NCBI RefSeq assembly: GCF_001439915.1
Contig: NZ_LMBW01000016.1
Location: 17,642 to 52,534 of the forward strand
Length of the DNA stretch: 34,893 bases
Source of the DNA: Fredinandcohnia humi
Lineage (GTDB): Bacteria; Bacillota; Bacilli; Bacillales; Bacillaceae_L
Direction of reading: 5' to 3'
The notes under the pieces are model-generated. The model had not been told where the DNA came from, did no database searches, and was given only the letters and a program-made list of their open reading frames with translations. Numbering within the stretch: position 1 is the first letter of the stretch; every line of letters starts with the position of its first letter. Below, piece by piece: positions 23,085 through 31,318 of this stretch. Made by a program: the position numbers and the translations under genes.

Positions 23085-23723
23085 TTGATAAATAACGGAT
23101 TATTTAAAAATTCGGTGGAGACAGAAGAAGAACTGCGTGCAATTGCAGGTTTTCCAAGTGAATTAGTAAAAAATAAGAGCATTCCATATATCGATCATCA
23201 TTGTAGAGATTTCATTTCTAAATCACCATTTGTGGTTTTGTCTACAACCGATAAATTTGGTTTTTGTGATGTTTCGCCAAGAGGAGATCAACCAGGATTT
23301 GTTCTTGTATTAAATGAAAAACAGTTAATCATACCAGAAAGACCAGGTAATAAAAGAATAGATTCTTTGCAGAACATCCTGTCAAATCCCAAAATAGGTC
23401 TTCTCTTTTTGATCCCAGGACTTGGAGAAACTCTCAGAGTTAATGGCAATGCAACAATTGTAAAAGACGAGGAATTGCTTGGAAAAATGACTGTAAAAGG
23501 CAAGCGTCCCCTTTTGGGCATTGGTGTAGAGGTGGAGGAATGTTTCATTCATTGTGCAAAAGCATTTAAACGTTCAGGGCTTTGGGATCCAAATACTTGG
23601 CCTGATAAAGCCACATTACCATCAGCTGCCAAAATACTATTTGAACATGCTAAGCTCCCCAATAGTAGTGTTGCTTCCATTCAAGAAAGACTTGATGAAA
23701 GCTATACTAAAACACTTTATTGA
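23085..23723 (+). CDS. FMN-dependent PPOX-type flavoprotein (pyridoxamine 5'-phosphate oxidase family)
   Basis: A split-barrel flavoprotein of the MSMEG_1061-like group. Its main segment runs SKSPFVVLSTTDKFGFCDVSPRGDQPGFV, then LIIPERPGNKRIDSLQNILSNPKIGLLFLIPGLGETLRVNGNA, with an Asn-Lys-Arg pattern that contacts FMN phosphate. ECFIHCAKAFKRSGLW is near the C-terminus. TTG 23085 is chosen because AGGGAG lies about 8 bases upstream; an in-frame GTG at 23076 overlaps that site. The product is 212 residues. It sits beside the azoreductase but has separate transcription signals. A flavin-dependent reduction or detoxification role is plausible; the substrate is unknown. Confidence 0.88.
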   Translation: MINNGLFKNSVETEEELRAIAGFPSELVKNKSIPYIDHHCRDFISKSPFVVLSTTDKFGFCDVSPRGDQPGFVLVLNEKQLIIPERPGNKRIDSLQNILSNPKIGLLFLIPGLGETLRVNGNATIVKDEELLGKMTVKGKRPLLGIGVEVEECFIHCAKAFKRSGLWDPNTWPDKATLPSAAKILFEHAKLPNSSVASIQERLDESYTKTLY

Positions 23724-24608
23724 TAAAAGTATTTATTCTCACCGTACTGCGAACCTAGAAGCATTAAAGGGAAGAAATTTTTAAGGATAAGACAGGACTA
23801 AAAGGTGTCTATACACATATAGATAAGACTTTGGAAAATTTCCCTTAAAATTTATGCCCGCCCCCAAGTGTACTCAAAGCTTACCACACTGAGGGTAGGC
23901 TCAAATTTTGAACAAATGTTCAAAAAGTTGTAACAGGTTAGTTATTCAGAGTTTTCCCTAATGAAAACAGCGATTATTTCCACCTCGATAACGATATAAT
24001 GAAATGAAAGAAAAAGCAAAAGGAATTATCCGTTAAGTGCTAATTTCAAGGTTCCTGACAGGGAATTGGTCGACTAATTTAGTAGATTTACCACCTATGC
24101 TGTGAATAATAGTAAAAAAAGTGCTCGATTCTTATTTGGATCGAGCTTTTTTATTTGATCAGATTCATTAACCATCATTTGCTTTATATCCCCAAAATTT
24201 ACCTCTTCTTTTAGAGTCTGATAACCAGCGAAAGTATAATAAGCGGAGATTTTTCGGTTAAATGCAGAATGGAGCTCGTTTCGGGGGAAATAAGGGAAGG
24301 TTATCCGATAATGCAAAGCAAAATCCCCCATTTTCGAATTTTTCGAGTCAATAGGCGGAATCTCTCCGTCTATTTCAGCCTTTTTTACTGATAATTACTA
24401 ATTAGGCGAAATTTTTCCGTCTATTTAGCAGTTCGGGTGCTTAAACTAATCTCCCGAAGTCGAGAAGTCTCGAGTCACGGTAACAAACGCAATGTAGAAA
24501 CCTGAATACAAAGAAATCAAAAGCGTATAAAAGTCGTGGTGGGTCACAAACTACGGGGACTAGACATTGAACCTGTCCTCTGCCCTAAAAAATTAAACCC
24601 CTTTCCAC
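23724..24608. other. Long non-coding stretch with several repeats
   Basis: No convincing gene was found; a 78-codon minus-strand frame (24095-24331) lacks a ribosome site and overlaps repeats and a terminator. Contents: a decayed relative of the GCCTGATCCCC hairpin (about 23853-23903); a perfect palindrome TTTTGAAC-AAAT-GTTCAAAA (23906-23925); a terminator (GCTCGAT 24123-24129, ATCGAGC 24140-24146, T run to 24152); and two tandem units starting TAGGCGGAAT (24352-24375) and TAGGCGAAAT (24403-24426), both ending TCCGTCTATTT. It looks like an accumulation of small mobile or palindromic repeats. Confidence 0.6.
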
Positions 24609-24638
24609 TTTACATACCTCATGGGGGTATGCTAAGAT
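24609..24638 (+). promoter_or_regulatory. csoR promoter with CsoR-type operator
   Basis: TTTACA (24609-24614) and TAAGAT (24633-24638) are 18 bases apart. Between them is the inverted repeat CATACC (24613-24618) and GGTATG (24626-24631) around a G run, the TACCCCC/GGGGGTA style of CsoR sites. Binding here would block the polymerase. Confidence 0.7.
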
Positions 24639-24662
24639 GTAATCAAGTTAGGAGGTTATGCT

Positions 24663-24995
24663 ATGGAAATCAAAGCTGAAGAGGTAGCCTGTCATTCAGA
24701 ATGTGGTACATCTGAACGAAAAAGCCATCATCCTGAACATGTGAAACAGAATTTAACAAATCGTTTAAATCGCATTGAAGGTCAAATTCGGGGCATTAAG
24801 GGAATGATTGAAAAAGACGTTTACTGTGATGATGTGATTACTCAGATTTCCGCAACACAATCAGCTTTAAATAGTGTGGCCAAAATCCTTTTGGAAGGTC
24901 ATTTAAAGGGGTGTGTCGTTGATCGCCTTTCTGAAGGTGATGATGAGGTTCTAGACGAATTGGTTGTAACCATCCAAAAGCTAATGAAAAAATAA
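24663..24995 (+). CDS. csoR: Copper-sensing repressor CsoR
   Basis: An all-helical repressor that binds Cu(I) and then leaves the copper efflux promoters. The Cu(I) ligands are seen as Cys55 (VYCDD), His80 and Cys84 (EGHLKGC), the CsoR triad. The family core is RLNRIEGQIRGIKGMIEKDVYCDDVITQISATQSALNSVAKILLEGHLKGCV. The N-terminal 27 residues are rich in Cys and His (CHSEC, SHHPEH), which could be an extra metal site. GGAGG precedes ATG 24663. It heads the csoR-copZ-copA cluster, and operator-like repeats precede all three genes. Confidence 0.96.
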   Translation: MEIKAEEVACHSECGTSERKSHHPEHVKQNLTNRLNRIEGQIRGIKGMIEKDVYCDDVITQISATQSALNSVAKILLEGHLKGCVVDRLSEGDDEVLDELVVTIQKLMKK

Positions 24996-25014
24996 AAATT
25001 TTTTTGAATTTAAT

Positions 25015-25031
25015 ATACCCCTATAGAGTAT
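25015..25031 (+). promoter_or_regulatory. CsoR-type box ahead of copZ
   Basis: ATACCC (25015-25020) and GAGTAT (25026-25031) around CTATA form an imperfect inverted repeat in the csoR-copZ gap. A -10-like TATAAA overlaps it at 25029-25034 and TTGAAT (25004-25009) may serve as a -35 at a long 19-base spacing. Confidence 0.55.
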
Positions 25032-25058
25032 AAAATAGTTTTAAAGGAGAGAATCAAT

Positions 25059-25265
25059 ATGCAAACTGTAACATTAAACGTACAAGGAATGTCATGTGGA
25101 CATTGTGTAAAAGCTGTTGAAGGCAGCGTTGGCGTGTTAGAAGGTGTTAACGAAGTAAAGGTAAAATTAGACGAGGCTTTGGTAGAAGTAACCTTTAATG
25201 AATCCGAGGTATCCCTAGATAAAATTAAAGAAACGATTGATGAACAAGGATATGACGTAGAATAA
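25059..25265 (+). CDS. copZ: Copper chaperone CopZ
   Basis: A 68-residue heavy-metal-associated domain protein that carries Cu(I) to the CopA pump and to CsoR. The metal motif GMSCGHC contains Cys13 and Cys16, with the usual beta-alpha-beta-beta-alpha-beta pattern (VKAVEGSVGVLEGVNEVKVKLDEALVEVTF). AAAGGAGAG precedes ATG 25059. It lies between csoR and copA. A hairpin after its stop may reduce read-through into copA. Confidence 0.96.
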   Translation: MQTVTLNVQGMSCGHCVKAVEGSVGVLEGVNEVKVKLDEALVEVTFNESEVSLDKIKETIDEQGYDVE

Positions 25266-25290
25266 GAGTGCTTCCATAGCACTCTCTCGT
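25266..25290 (+). terminator. Weak terminator or attenuator between copZ and copA
   Basis: GAGTGC (25266-25271) and GCACTC (25279-25284) form a 6-bp stem followed by TCTCGTTTT. It is weak, so it may only lower copA expression relative to copZ. Confidence 0.5.
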
Positions 25291-25301
25291 TTTCGTAAAA
25301 A

Positions 25302-25322
25302 TATACCCCTATTGGGTATAAT
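25302..25322 (+). promoter_or_regulatory. CsoR-type box overlapping a perfect -10 ahead of copA
   Basis: ATACCC (25303-25308) and GGGTAT (25314-25319) form a perfect inverted repeat around CTATT. A consensus TATAAT (25317-25322) overlaps the right arm. There is no clear -35, and the copA ribosome site GGAGG (25323-25327) follows at once. Confidence 0.65.
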
Positions 25323-25330
25323 GGAGGTAA

Positions 25331-27772
25331 ATGACCTTGAGTACTGCAGCAGCAGAAGCTAGTAAATTAAAAGAAGCGAGCATTCAAATTACAGGGATGA
25401 CTTGTGCGGCGTGTTCGACACGTATTGAAAAAGGGTTAAATAAAATGGAGGGCGTTGAGCTGGCGTCCGTTAACCTAGCACTTGAAAAGTCAACGATTAA
25501 ATATGACCCATCAAAACTAAGTGAAGCAGATTTTGAAAAGAAAATTGAAGCATTGGGCTACGGTGTTGTGAAACAAAAAGCGGAATTTGATATTACAGGT
25601 ATGACTTGTGCAGCGTGTTCTACACGTATTGAAAAAGGGTTAAATAAAATGGAAGGTGTTTCAATTGCAAATGTCAATTTAGCTCTTGAAAGAGCAACGA
25701 TCGAATTTAATCCATCGGAAATTACGATCGCAGACATTATTGCAAAGGTTGAGAATCTCGGTTACGGTGCACACCAAAAACAAAATGATAAAGAACAGGT
25801 AGACCATCGTGAAAAGGCGATAAAAGATCAGCAACGAAAATTTATAGTATCAGTGGTCTTTTCATTACCATTATTATGGACGATGGTAGCGCATTTTTCT
25901 TTTACATCCTTTTTATATGTACCAGATATCTTAATGAATCCATGGATCCAAATGATCTTAGCAGCGCCAGTACAATTTATGATCGGGAAGCAGTTTTATG
26001 TGGGTGCCTATAAATCACTCCGCAATGGCGGTGCAAACATGGATGTGCTCGTTGCCATGGGTACGTCTGCAGCCTATTTTTATAGTGTTTATCAAGCGAT
26101 TGTAACAGCTGGAACGAATCATGCTCCGCACCTATATTTTGAAACAAGTGCAGTGCTAATTACACTGATTGTTTTAGGGAAATTATTTGAAGCAAGGGCA
26201 AAAGGTCGTTCATCTGAAGCAATTAAAAAATTAATGGGACTTCAAGCAAAAACAGCCATTGTTGTACGTGACGGAGTTGAAAAAGAAATTCCACTAGAAG
26301 AGGTCGTAATCGGTGACACGATTTTAGTAAAGCCAGGTGAAAAAATTCCTGTTGATGGAGAAGTAGTAGAAGGAACAACTGCCGTTGATGAATCCATGTT
26401 AACAGGTGAAAGTTTACCAGTGGATAAAAAGAGCGGTGACGTATTATATGGCTCAACGATTAACAAAAATGGGTTTATCAAAATGAAAGCAACCAAAGTT
26501 GGCCGAGACACAGCATTAGCTCAAATCATTAAAGTAGTAGAAGATGCACAAGGTTCAAAAGCACCGATCCAACGAATGGCGGATAAGATTTCTGGTATTT
26601 TCGTACCAATCGTAGTTGGGATTGCCCTCCTCACGTTCCTAGTATGGATCATATGGGTCAGTCCGGGAGAGTTTACACCTGCACTCGAAGTGTTAATTGC
26701 AGTCCTGGTTATTGCTTGTCCATGTGCGCTGGGACTTGCCACACCGACTTCTATTATGGCGGGATCTGGTCGTGCAGCTGAATTTGGGATTTTATTCAAA
26801 GGTGGCGAACACCTAGAACAAACTCAAGCAATTGATACAGTCGTAGTCGACAAAACTGGTACTGTAACACATGGTAAACCAGTTTTAACTGATGTTTTAG
26901 TAGCGGATGGTCAAGATCAAGAGAAATTTTTATCACTGATCGGTGCAGCAGAAAAACAATCTGAGCACCCATTAGCACAAGCAATTGTTGAAGGTATTCA
27001 GGAAAAAAGCATCGAACTTGGAAATGTTCAATTTTTTGAAGCGGTGCCAGGTTATGGCGTCATTGCAACAGTTTCTGGTCAAGGTATTGTTATTGGTACA
27101 CGAAAACTCATGAAGCAATATGGAATTGATGTACAATCGGTTCTACCACACATGGAAGGACTAGAAAGTAACGGTAAGACAGCAATGTTAGCTGCCATTA
27201 ATGGGCAATACGCGGGTCTGGTTGCCGTGGCGGACACCATTAAAGATACTTCAAATGAAGCTGTACGTCGTTTACATGATATGGGTATTCACGTCATCAT
27301 GATGACAGGCGATAATGAGCGAACAGCGCAGGCCATTGGGAAAGAGGTAGGTGTTGATTCAGTTATCGCGGAAGTGCTCCCTGAAGGTAAAGCAGAAGAA
27401 GTGAAAAAATTACAGCAACAAGGTAAAAAAGTGGCAATGGTCGGTGACGGTATAAATGACGCACCTGCACTAGCTACAGCGGATATCGGGATGGCCATTG
27501 GTACAGGTACGGACGTTGCAATGGAAGCTGCGGACATTACACTAATCCGTGGCGACCTCAATAGCATTGCTGATGCAATTTTAATGAGCCGCAAAACAAT
27601 GCGTAATATTAAACAAAACCTATTCTGGGCATTTGCCTATAACACAATTGGAATTCCAATTGCGGCAATAGGATTCCTTGCACCATGGGTAGCAGGAGCA
27701 GCAATGGCATTTAGTTCAGTGTCGGTTGTATTAAACGCATTACGTTTACAACGCGTAAAATTTAAAAATTAA
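25331..27772 (+). CDS. copA: Copper-exporting P1B-type ATPase CopA
   Basis: An inner-membrane pump exporting Cu(I) with ATP. It has two N-terminal metal-binding domains, each with GMTCAACS (Cys25/Cys28 and Cys93/Cys96). Eight membrane helices follow, with the ion-site motif CPC at 463-465 in helix 6. The phosphorylation motif is DKTGT with Asp507, with HPLA, TGDN and [10 protein letters not shown] in the catalytic domains. The 813-residue length is typical of Bacillus CopA. ATG 25331 is only 3 bases after GGAGG; TTG 25337 (MSTAAAEA) has better spacing and may be the true start. The two metal domains share a 32-base identical DNA run, pointing to recent duplication or gene conversion. Confidence 0.97.
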   Translation: MTLSTAAAEASKLKEASIQITGMTCAACSTRIEKGLNKMEGVELASVNLALEKSTIKYDPSKLSEADFEKKIEALGYGVVKQKAEFDITGMTCAACSTRIEKGLNKMEGVSIANVNLALERATIEFNPSEITIADIIAKVENLGYGAHQKQNDKEQVDHREKAIKDQQRKFIVSVVFSLPLLWTMVAHFSFTSFLYVPDILMNPWIQMILAAPVQFMIGKQFYVGAYKSLRNGGANMDVLVAMGTSAAYFYSVYQAIVTAGTNHAPHLYFETSAVLITLIVLGKLFEARAKGRSSEAIKKLMGLQAKTAIVVRDGVEKEIPLEEVVIGDTILVKPGEKIPVDGEVVEGTTAVDESMLTGESLPVDKKSGDVLYGSTINKNGFIKMKATKVGRDTALAQIIKVVEDAQGSKAPIQRMADKISGIFVPIVVGIALLTFLVWIIWVSPGEFTPALEVLIAVLVIACPCALGLATPTSIMAGSGRAAEFGILFKGGEHLEQTQAIDTVVVDKTGTVTHGKPVLTDVLVADGQDQEKFLSLIGAAEKQSEHPLAQAIVEGIQEKSIELGNVQFFEAVPGYGVIATVSGQGIVIGTRKLMKQYGIDVQSVLPHMEGLESNGKTAMLAAINGQYAGLVAVADTIKDTSNEAVRRLHDMGIHVIMMTGDNERTAQAIGKEVGVDSVIAEVLPEGKAEEVKKLQQQGKKVAMVGDGINDAPALATADIGMAIGTGTDVAMEAADITLIRGDLNSIADAILMSRKTMRNIKQNLFWAFAYNTIGIPIAAIGFLAPWVAGAAMAFSSVSVVLNALRLQRVKFKN

Positions 27773-27789
27773 AGTCACTATTAGCTTTG

Positions 27790-27827
27790 GAGTAAACTAC
27801 GGTTTGATAGTTTACTCTATTGTTTTT
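27790..27827 (+). terminator. Terminator of copA
   Basis: GAGTAAACT (27790-27798) and AGTTTACTC (27809-27817) form a perfect 9-bp stem followed by TATTGTTTTTA. Confidence 0.85.
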
Positions 27828-27945
27828 ATATGAGGTTGTTGAAAAGATTATTGCCATCTATTCCGAACAAGGCAAAAAGAGAGAACCATTTTTCAAATTT
27901 TTAAATCGTTATGGTTTTGAAAATATAAAAGTGTCGATTACCTGA
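27823..27945 (+). pseudogene. Possible 3' remnant of a lost gene
   Basis: An open frame ends EQGKKREPFFKFLNRYGFENIKV and TGA (27943-27945), with no start or ribosome site. Its style (Arg-Glu-Pro, Phe-Leu-x-Arg-x-Gly-Phe-Glu) is reminiscent of the tail of siroheme nitrite/sulfite-reductase proteins, but the match is from memory and weak. It could equally be chance. Confidence 0.3.
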
Positions 27946-28021
27946 GAATTGGCAGGGTTGATGTAAAGTAAAAAGGATTTATACAAAAGGTTTTTCAGGA
28001 GCCAAAAAACGGGGGAAGAGA

Positions 28022-28564
28022 ATGCAAGATTGGCTAGTGGAGGTTCTAGTTAGTTATAAAGAGTTTGCGGTAGTAATCAGTTTACTGATTAATATTCTGA
28101 TCAGCATCTTTGGAGTAATTCCTAGTGTATTCATAACAGCTGGAAACTTACTAGTTTTTGGCTTTTGGAAGGGGACACTCATTTCTTTCTTAGGGGAGAC
28201 AATAGGTGCAATTGTATCTTTTTGGCTTTACCGAAAGGGTTTTAAAAGACATGTAGGAAAAAAGCTAGATAAATATCCATTTGTATCTAAACTTCTTGGT
28301 ACAAAAGGGAAGGATGCCTTTTTTCTAATCCTATCTTTACGATTATTACCTTTTGTTCCATCAGGTTTAGTGACTTTTGCCTCCGCAGTAGGGGAAGTTT
28401 CGTTACTCATTTTCGTATTTGCAAGCTCGATTGGAAAGATTCCAGCACTACTTATTGAAGCATATTCAGTAAACCAAGTAACCAATTGGACAACAGAAGG
28501 AAAACTCATCTTAGCAGCCCTAGCAATAGTTGGGCTATTCTATTTCATGAAAAAATATAAGTAA
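28022..28564 (+). CDS. TVP38/TMEM64 (VTT-domain) membrane protein
   Basis: A polytopic inner-membrane protein related to DedA and YdjX/YdjZ. Hydrophobic segments lie at about 15-45 (VVISLLINILISIFGVIPSVFITAGNLLVFG), 50-68, 100-145 and 160-176. The conserved VTT-domain pattern is visible as GFWKGTLISFLGETIGAIVSFWLYRKG, then LRLLPFVPSGLVTFASA and SSIGKIPALLIEAY. It is 180 residues, slightly short but complete. GGGGGAAG precedes ATG 28022. Family members are linked to membrane homeostasis and lipid scrambling; no direct link to copper can be shown. Confidence 0.88.
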   Translation: MQDWLVEVLVSYKEFAVVISLLINILISIFGVIPSVFITAGNLLVFGFWKGTLISFLGETIGAIVSFWLYRKGFKRHVGKKLDKYPFVSKLLGTKGKDAFFLILSLRLLPFVPSGLVTFASAVGEVSLLIFVFASSIGKIPALLIEAYSVNQVTNWTTEGKLILAALAIVGLFYFMKKYK

Positions 28565-28669
28565 AAATCAAAAAGGAAAATAATGACCAGTTTTTAAATC
28601 TATAGTAAAAAGAGGAGTATGTCCTTTAGTTTATTGATGATATTTTAAGTAAAAATTAATCAAAAACAG

Positions 28670-28712
28670 GGTTGTTCCCGAAAGTGTTATTACTTTTGGA
28701 ACAGCCTTATTT
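28670..28712 (+). terminator. Terminator of the TVP38-type gene
   Basis: GGTTGTTCC (28670-28678) pairs with GGAACAGCC (28698-28706), with an inner AAAGT/ACTTT extension, followed by TTATTTAT. Confidence 0.75.
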
Positions 28713-28723
28713 ATATGGATAAA

Positions 28724-28757
28724 AGAAGACTTTTAAACTCCTTATTAAAAGTCTTCT
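28724..28757 (-). terminator. Terminator of the HxlR regulator gene
   Basis: AGAAGACTTTTA (28724-28735) and TAAAAGTCTTCT (28746-28757) form a perfect 12-bp stem; on the minus strand it ends in TTTTATCC. Confidence 0.85.
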
Positions 28758-28762
28758 AATGA

Positions 28763-29077
28763 TTATTCTGGCTTTATCCATTCCTGTGACCATCGTTCAA
28801 TTTCCTTTAAAATCGGCTCCATGGTATGTCCTCTTTCCGTTAAGGAATACTCAATAATAACGGGTGTTTCTGGAATAACTACACGTTTAACCAATCCTCG
28901 GAACTCTAAATCTTTTAAACGGTCTGATAATACCTTGCCACTTATGCCAATTGAAGTTTGTATTTCATTAAACCTTTGTGGTCCTACTAATAATTGATAA
29001 ATGATTAATGCTGTCCATCTTTGGCTTAAAATCGTTATTGCTTTTTCGAACTTGGGACAAATTATAGATTGTTTCAT
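28763..29077 (-). CDS. HxlR-family redox regulator, YodB/CatR-like
   Basis: A winged-helix repressor of 104 residues. The N-terminus MKQSIICPKFEKAITILSQRW places Cys7 where YodB and CatR of B. subtilis have the conserved Cys6 that reacts with quinones and diamide. The rest follows the family: LLVGPQRFNEIQTSIGISGKVLSDRLKDLEFRGLVKRVVIPETPVIIEYSLTERG. ATG 29077 is preferred: GAGGTG lies about 10 bases upstream, and an upstream in-frame GTG overlaps that site. It is divergent from catE, the known target class of YodB and CatR, so it likely represses catE and itself. A minus-strand promoter is seen at 29105-29134. Confidence 0.93.
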   Translation of the reverse strand: MKQSIICPKFEKAITILSQRWTALIIYQLLVGPQRFNEIQTSIGISGKVLSDRLKDLEFRGLVKRVVIPETPVIIEYSLTERGHTMEPILKEIERWSQEWIKPE

Positions 29078-29104
29078 TTGTAAAATGCACCTCACTTAAT
29101 TTCT

Positions 29105-29134
29105 ATTGTACCAAAAATAAACGTTTGATTACAA
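29105..29134 (-). promoter_or_regulatory. Promoter of the HxlR regulator gene
   Basis: On the minus strand TTGTAA (29129-29134) and TACAAT (29105-29110) are 18 bases apart, about 28 bases before the gene start. Confidence 0.55.
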
Positions 29135-29144
29135 TAAGAAATAT

Positions 29145-29197
29145 AGTTACTTGACATTAATCAATTATTTATATATAGTTACTTACATAAAGTAACT
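29145..29197 (+). promoter_or_regulatory. catE: catE promoter with palindromic operator
   Basis: A near-consensus promoter: TTGACA (29151-29156), 17 bases, TATAGT (29174-29179). A perfect inverted repeat of AGTTACTT (29177-29184) and AAGTAACT (29190-29197) around ACATA overlaps the -10 and start. A further AGTTACTT (29145-29152) overlaps the -35, 32 bases (three turns) upstream. This suits tight repression by the divergent HxlR regulator. Confidence 0.75.
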
Positions 29198-29255
29198 TAT
29201 TTAAAAATTCGGGAATGCATAATTGATCATTTTAAAAGATTCTAGGAGGGCTATT

Positions 29256-30107
29256 ATGGGATTTCACACAAAACCGACCACATTCGTAGGACATGTCAAA
29301 ATTAAAGTTGAAAACTTAACTCGTTCTATACAATTTTATAAGGAAATTCTTGGTTTCGGTATTTTGGAACAAACAGCTTCAACCGTAAAACTAACGACAG
29401 ATGGAAAGACAAGCATTCTATCACTTGAACAACCTGAAGATGTTATCCCTAAACAGGGAAGAACGACCGGGCTCTATCATTTTGCTCTTCTTTTACCAAA
29501 CAAAACGGATTTAGCTAACATTGTTGTTCATTTGGATGAAAAGGGGATTCGCTTTGGTTCTTCAGACCATTTAGTAAGTGAAGCTTTATATCTTAATGAT
29601 CCAGATGGAAACCAAATTGAAATTTATATTGACCGCGATCCTTCAGAATGGGATTGGAATGGTGGTGAAGTCGATATGGCAGTTGATCCACTAGATTTTG
29701 AACGATTATTAACAAACATTGTACCTGGTAAACCATGGCAAGGGATGCCAAAGGAAACGGTTATGGGGCATATTCACTTACACGTAGCTGAGTTAAGAAA
29801 GACCGAAGAATTTTATGTGCAAGGTCTTGGAATGGATGTCGTCAATCGATTTGGAGGTCAGGCATTATTCCTTTCCTATGGAAAATACCACCATCACATC
29901 GGGGTAAATACATGGAATGGGGTAGGAGCACCGATGCCACCCAAAAATGGGGTTGGACTTGAATCTTATACACTCATTTTACGAAATGAAGAAACTCGTG
30001 CCGGGATCGTGAATAATTTAAAACAGATTGGTGCGACAGTTGAGGAAGAAAATAATAACTTTATTACGTACGACCCTTCTGGTAACCAAATCGTATTAGC
30101 TGTTTAA
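29256..30107 (+). CDS. catE: Catechol-2,3-dioxygenase-like extradiol dioxygenase (CatE type)
   Basis: A two-module VOC (glyoxalase/extradiol dioxygenase) enzyme expected to cleave the ring of catechols using Fe(II) and O2. The first module begins GHVKIKVENLTRSIQFYKEILGF and contains GLYHFALLLPN and ALYLNDPDGNQIEIY. The second begins GHIHLHVAELRKTEEFYVQGLGMDVV and contains YHHHIGVNTW. Metal ligand candidates are the His of GHIHLHV and of YHHHIG, plus a late Glu. The 283 residues and overall sequence resemble B. subtilis CatE. ATG 29256 follows AGGAGGG; an upstream TTG at 29223 has none. The downstream gene starts 15 bases later, forming an operon. Confidence 0.92.
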   Translation: MGFHTKPTTFVGHVKIKVENLTRSIQFYKEILGFGILEQTASTVKLTTDGKTSILSLEQPEDVIPKQGRTTGLYHFALLLPNKTDLANIVVHLDEKGIRFGSSDHLVSEALYLNDPDGNQIEIYIDRDPSEWDWNGGEVDMAVDPLDFERLLTNIVPGKPWQGMPKETVMGHIHLHVAELRKTEEFYVQGLGMDVVNRFGGQALFLSYGKYHHHIGVNTWNGVGAPMPPKNGVGLESYTLILRNEETRAGIVNNLKQIGATVEEENNNFITYDPSGNQIVLAV

Positions 30108-30122
30108 AAGGAGAGAAGCTTT

Positions 30123-31190
30123 ATGAAGCAAGATAAGAAAAGTGGCCTTGAAATTGGGATATATACACTTGCAGATATTGGCCCGGACCCCCTTACCGGA
30201 AATACGATTACGGCTAAGGAAAGAATAAAAGAAATTATTCAAGCGGCAAAACTTGCCGATGAGGCTGGGCTAGATGTATTTGGAATTGGAGAACATCATC
30301 GACTAGATTACGCTTCTTCATCTCCAGCTGTACTACTGGCTGCTATTGCTCAAGGAACAAAACAAATTCGTTTAACGAGCACAACAAGTGTTTTAAGTAC
30401 GCTTGATCCTGTTCGTCTATTTGAAGATTTTGCTACATTGGATTTACTTTCAGATGGTCGAGCTGAAATACTGGCCGGTAGAGGTGCATTTATCGAATCA
30501 TTTCCTCTTTTCGGTTATAGTACAAACGATTATGATGAATTGTTTGAAGAACATATGGACCTTCTATTACAACTGACCGAAAATGAGACTGTGACTTGGT
30601 CGGGGAAATTCCGTCCTACTTTAAGGAATGCTGAAATTGCACCAAGACCGGTACAAGAAAAATTACCGGTTTGGATTGGAGTTGGAGGAACACCAGAGAG
30701 TGCTGTACGTGCTGGAAGATTTGGGGTGGGTATGGCTTTAGCTATCCTGGGTGGTCCTCCAGAACGTTTTAAGCCACTTGTCGATCTTTATCGTCAAGCT
30801 GGAATAGATGCAGGACATGCAACAGAATCATTGAAGGTTGGTGTAACCGGTCATGCTTATATAGCTAAGACAACTCAGCAGGCTAAAGACGAGTTTTATC
30901 CTTATCACTCCAATTACTGGGCATATTTGAACCGACAGCGTGGAATGGGGATAAAGCCGTCACGGGCTGAATTTGAACAGATGGCTAGTCCGGATACTGC
31001 TTTGTTCGTGGGAAGTCCACAGCAGGTCGTCGAAAAAATCCTTCAACAATATGAACTCTTTGGGCACCAACGTTTCCTTGCACAATTAGATATCGGTGGT
31101 CAACCTTTTAAGAATGTAGCAAAAGGGATTGAATTGTTAGCAACGGAGGTCGCTCCAATCATACGAAGGGAAACAAGTAAAAACAAATGA
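30123..31190 (+). CDS. LLM-class flavin-dependent oxidoreductase
   Basis: A bacterial-luciferase-like monooxygenase of 355 residues that would use reduced FMN and O2. The N-terminus EIGIYTLADIGPDP, then AKLADEAGLDVFGIGEHHRLDYASSSPAVLLAAIA with the conserved Gly-Glu-His-His, identifies the family. LTSTTSVLSTLDPVRLFEDFATLDLLSDGRAEILAGRGAF and LPVWIGVGGTPESAVRAG follow. AAAGGAGAG precedes ATG 30123. It is the second gene of the catE operon and so is probably induced by the same electrophiles. B. subtilis instead pairs catE with catD (DoxX-like), so this partnership is different. Confidence 0.92.
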   Translation: MKQDKKSGLEIGIYTLADIGPDPLTGNTITAKERIKEIIQAAKLADEAGLDVFGIGEHHRLDYASSSPAVLLAAIAQGTKQIRLTSTTSVLSTLDPVRLFEDFATLDLLSDGRAEILAGRGAFIESFPLFGYSTNDYDELFEEHMDLLLQLTENETVTWSGKFRPTLRNAEIAPRPVQEKLPVWIGVGGTPESAVRAGRFGVGMALAILGGPPERFKPLVDLYRQAGIDAGHATESLKVGVTGHAYIAKTTQQAKDEFYPYHSNYWAYLNRQRGMGIKPSRAEFEQMASPDTALFVGSPQQVVEKILQQYELFGHQRFLAQLDIGGQPFKNVAKGIELLATEVAPIIRRETSKNK

Positions 31191-31220
31191 ATCAAAGAAT
31201 ATTAGACGCACGTACTAACA

Positions 31221-31250
31221 GCCACTCTCGTATTGAGGGTGGTTTTTACA
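31221..31250 (+). terminator. Terminator of the catE operon
   Basis: GCCACTCTC (31221-31229) and GAGGGTGGT (31235-31243) pair with G-T wobbles around GTATT, followed by TTTTTA. Confidence 0.85.
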
Positions 31251-31318
31251 TATTTTCAACACAATTAAAAGGTGTTTTGAAAATGACAATCTTTCTTACA
31301 AAAAGGCCATTGAATAAT

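Noticed and set aside
24095-24331. 78-codon minus-strand frame as a gene
   Set aside because: No ribosome site; it overlaps a terminator and dispersed repeats, and the composition looks like translated repeat DNA.
24352-24426. A two-repeat CRISPR array
   Set aside because: Only two imperfect units with no further copies and no cas genes; the units are palindrome-like intergenic repeats.
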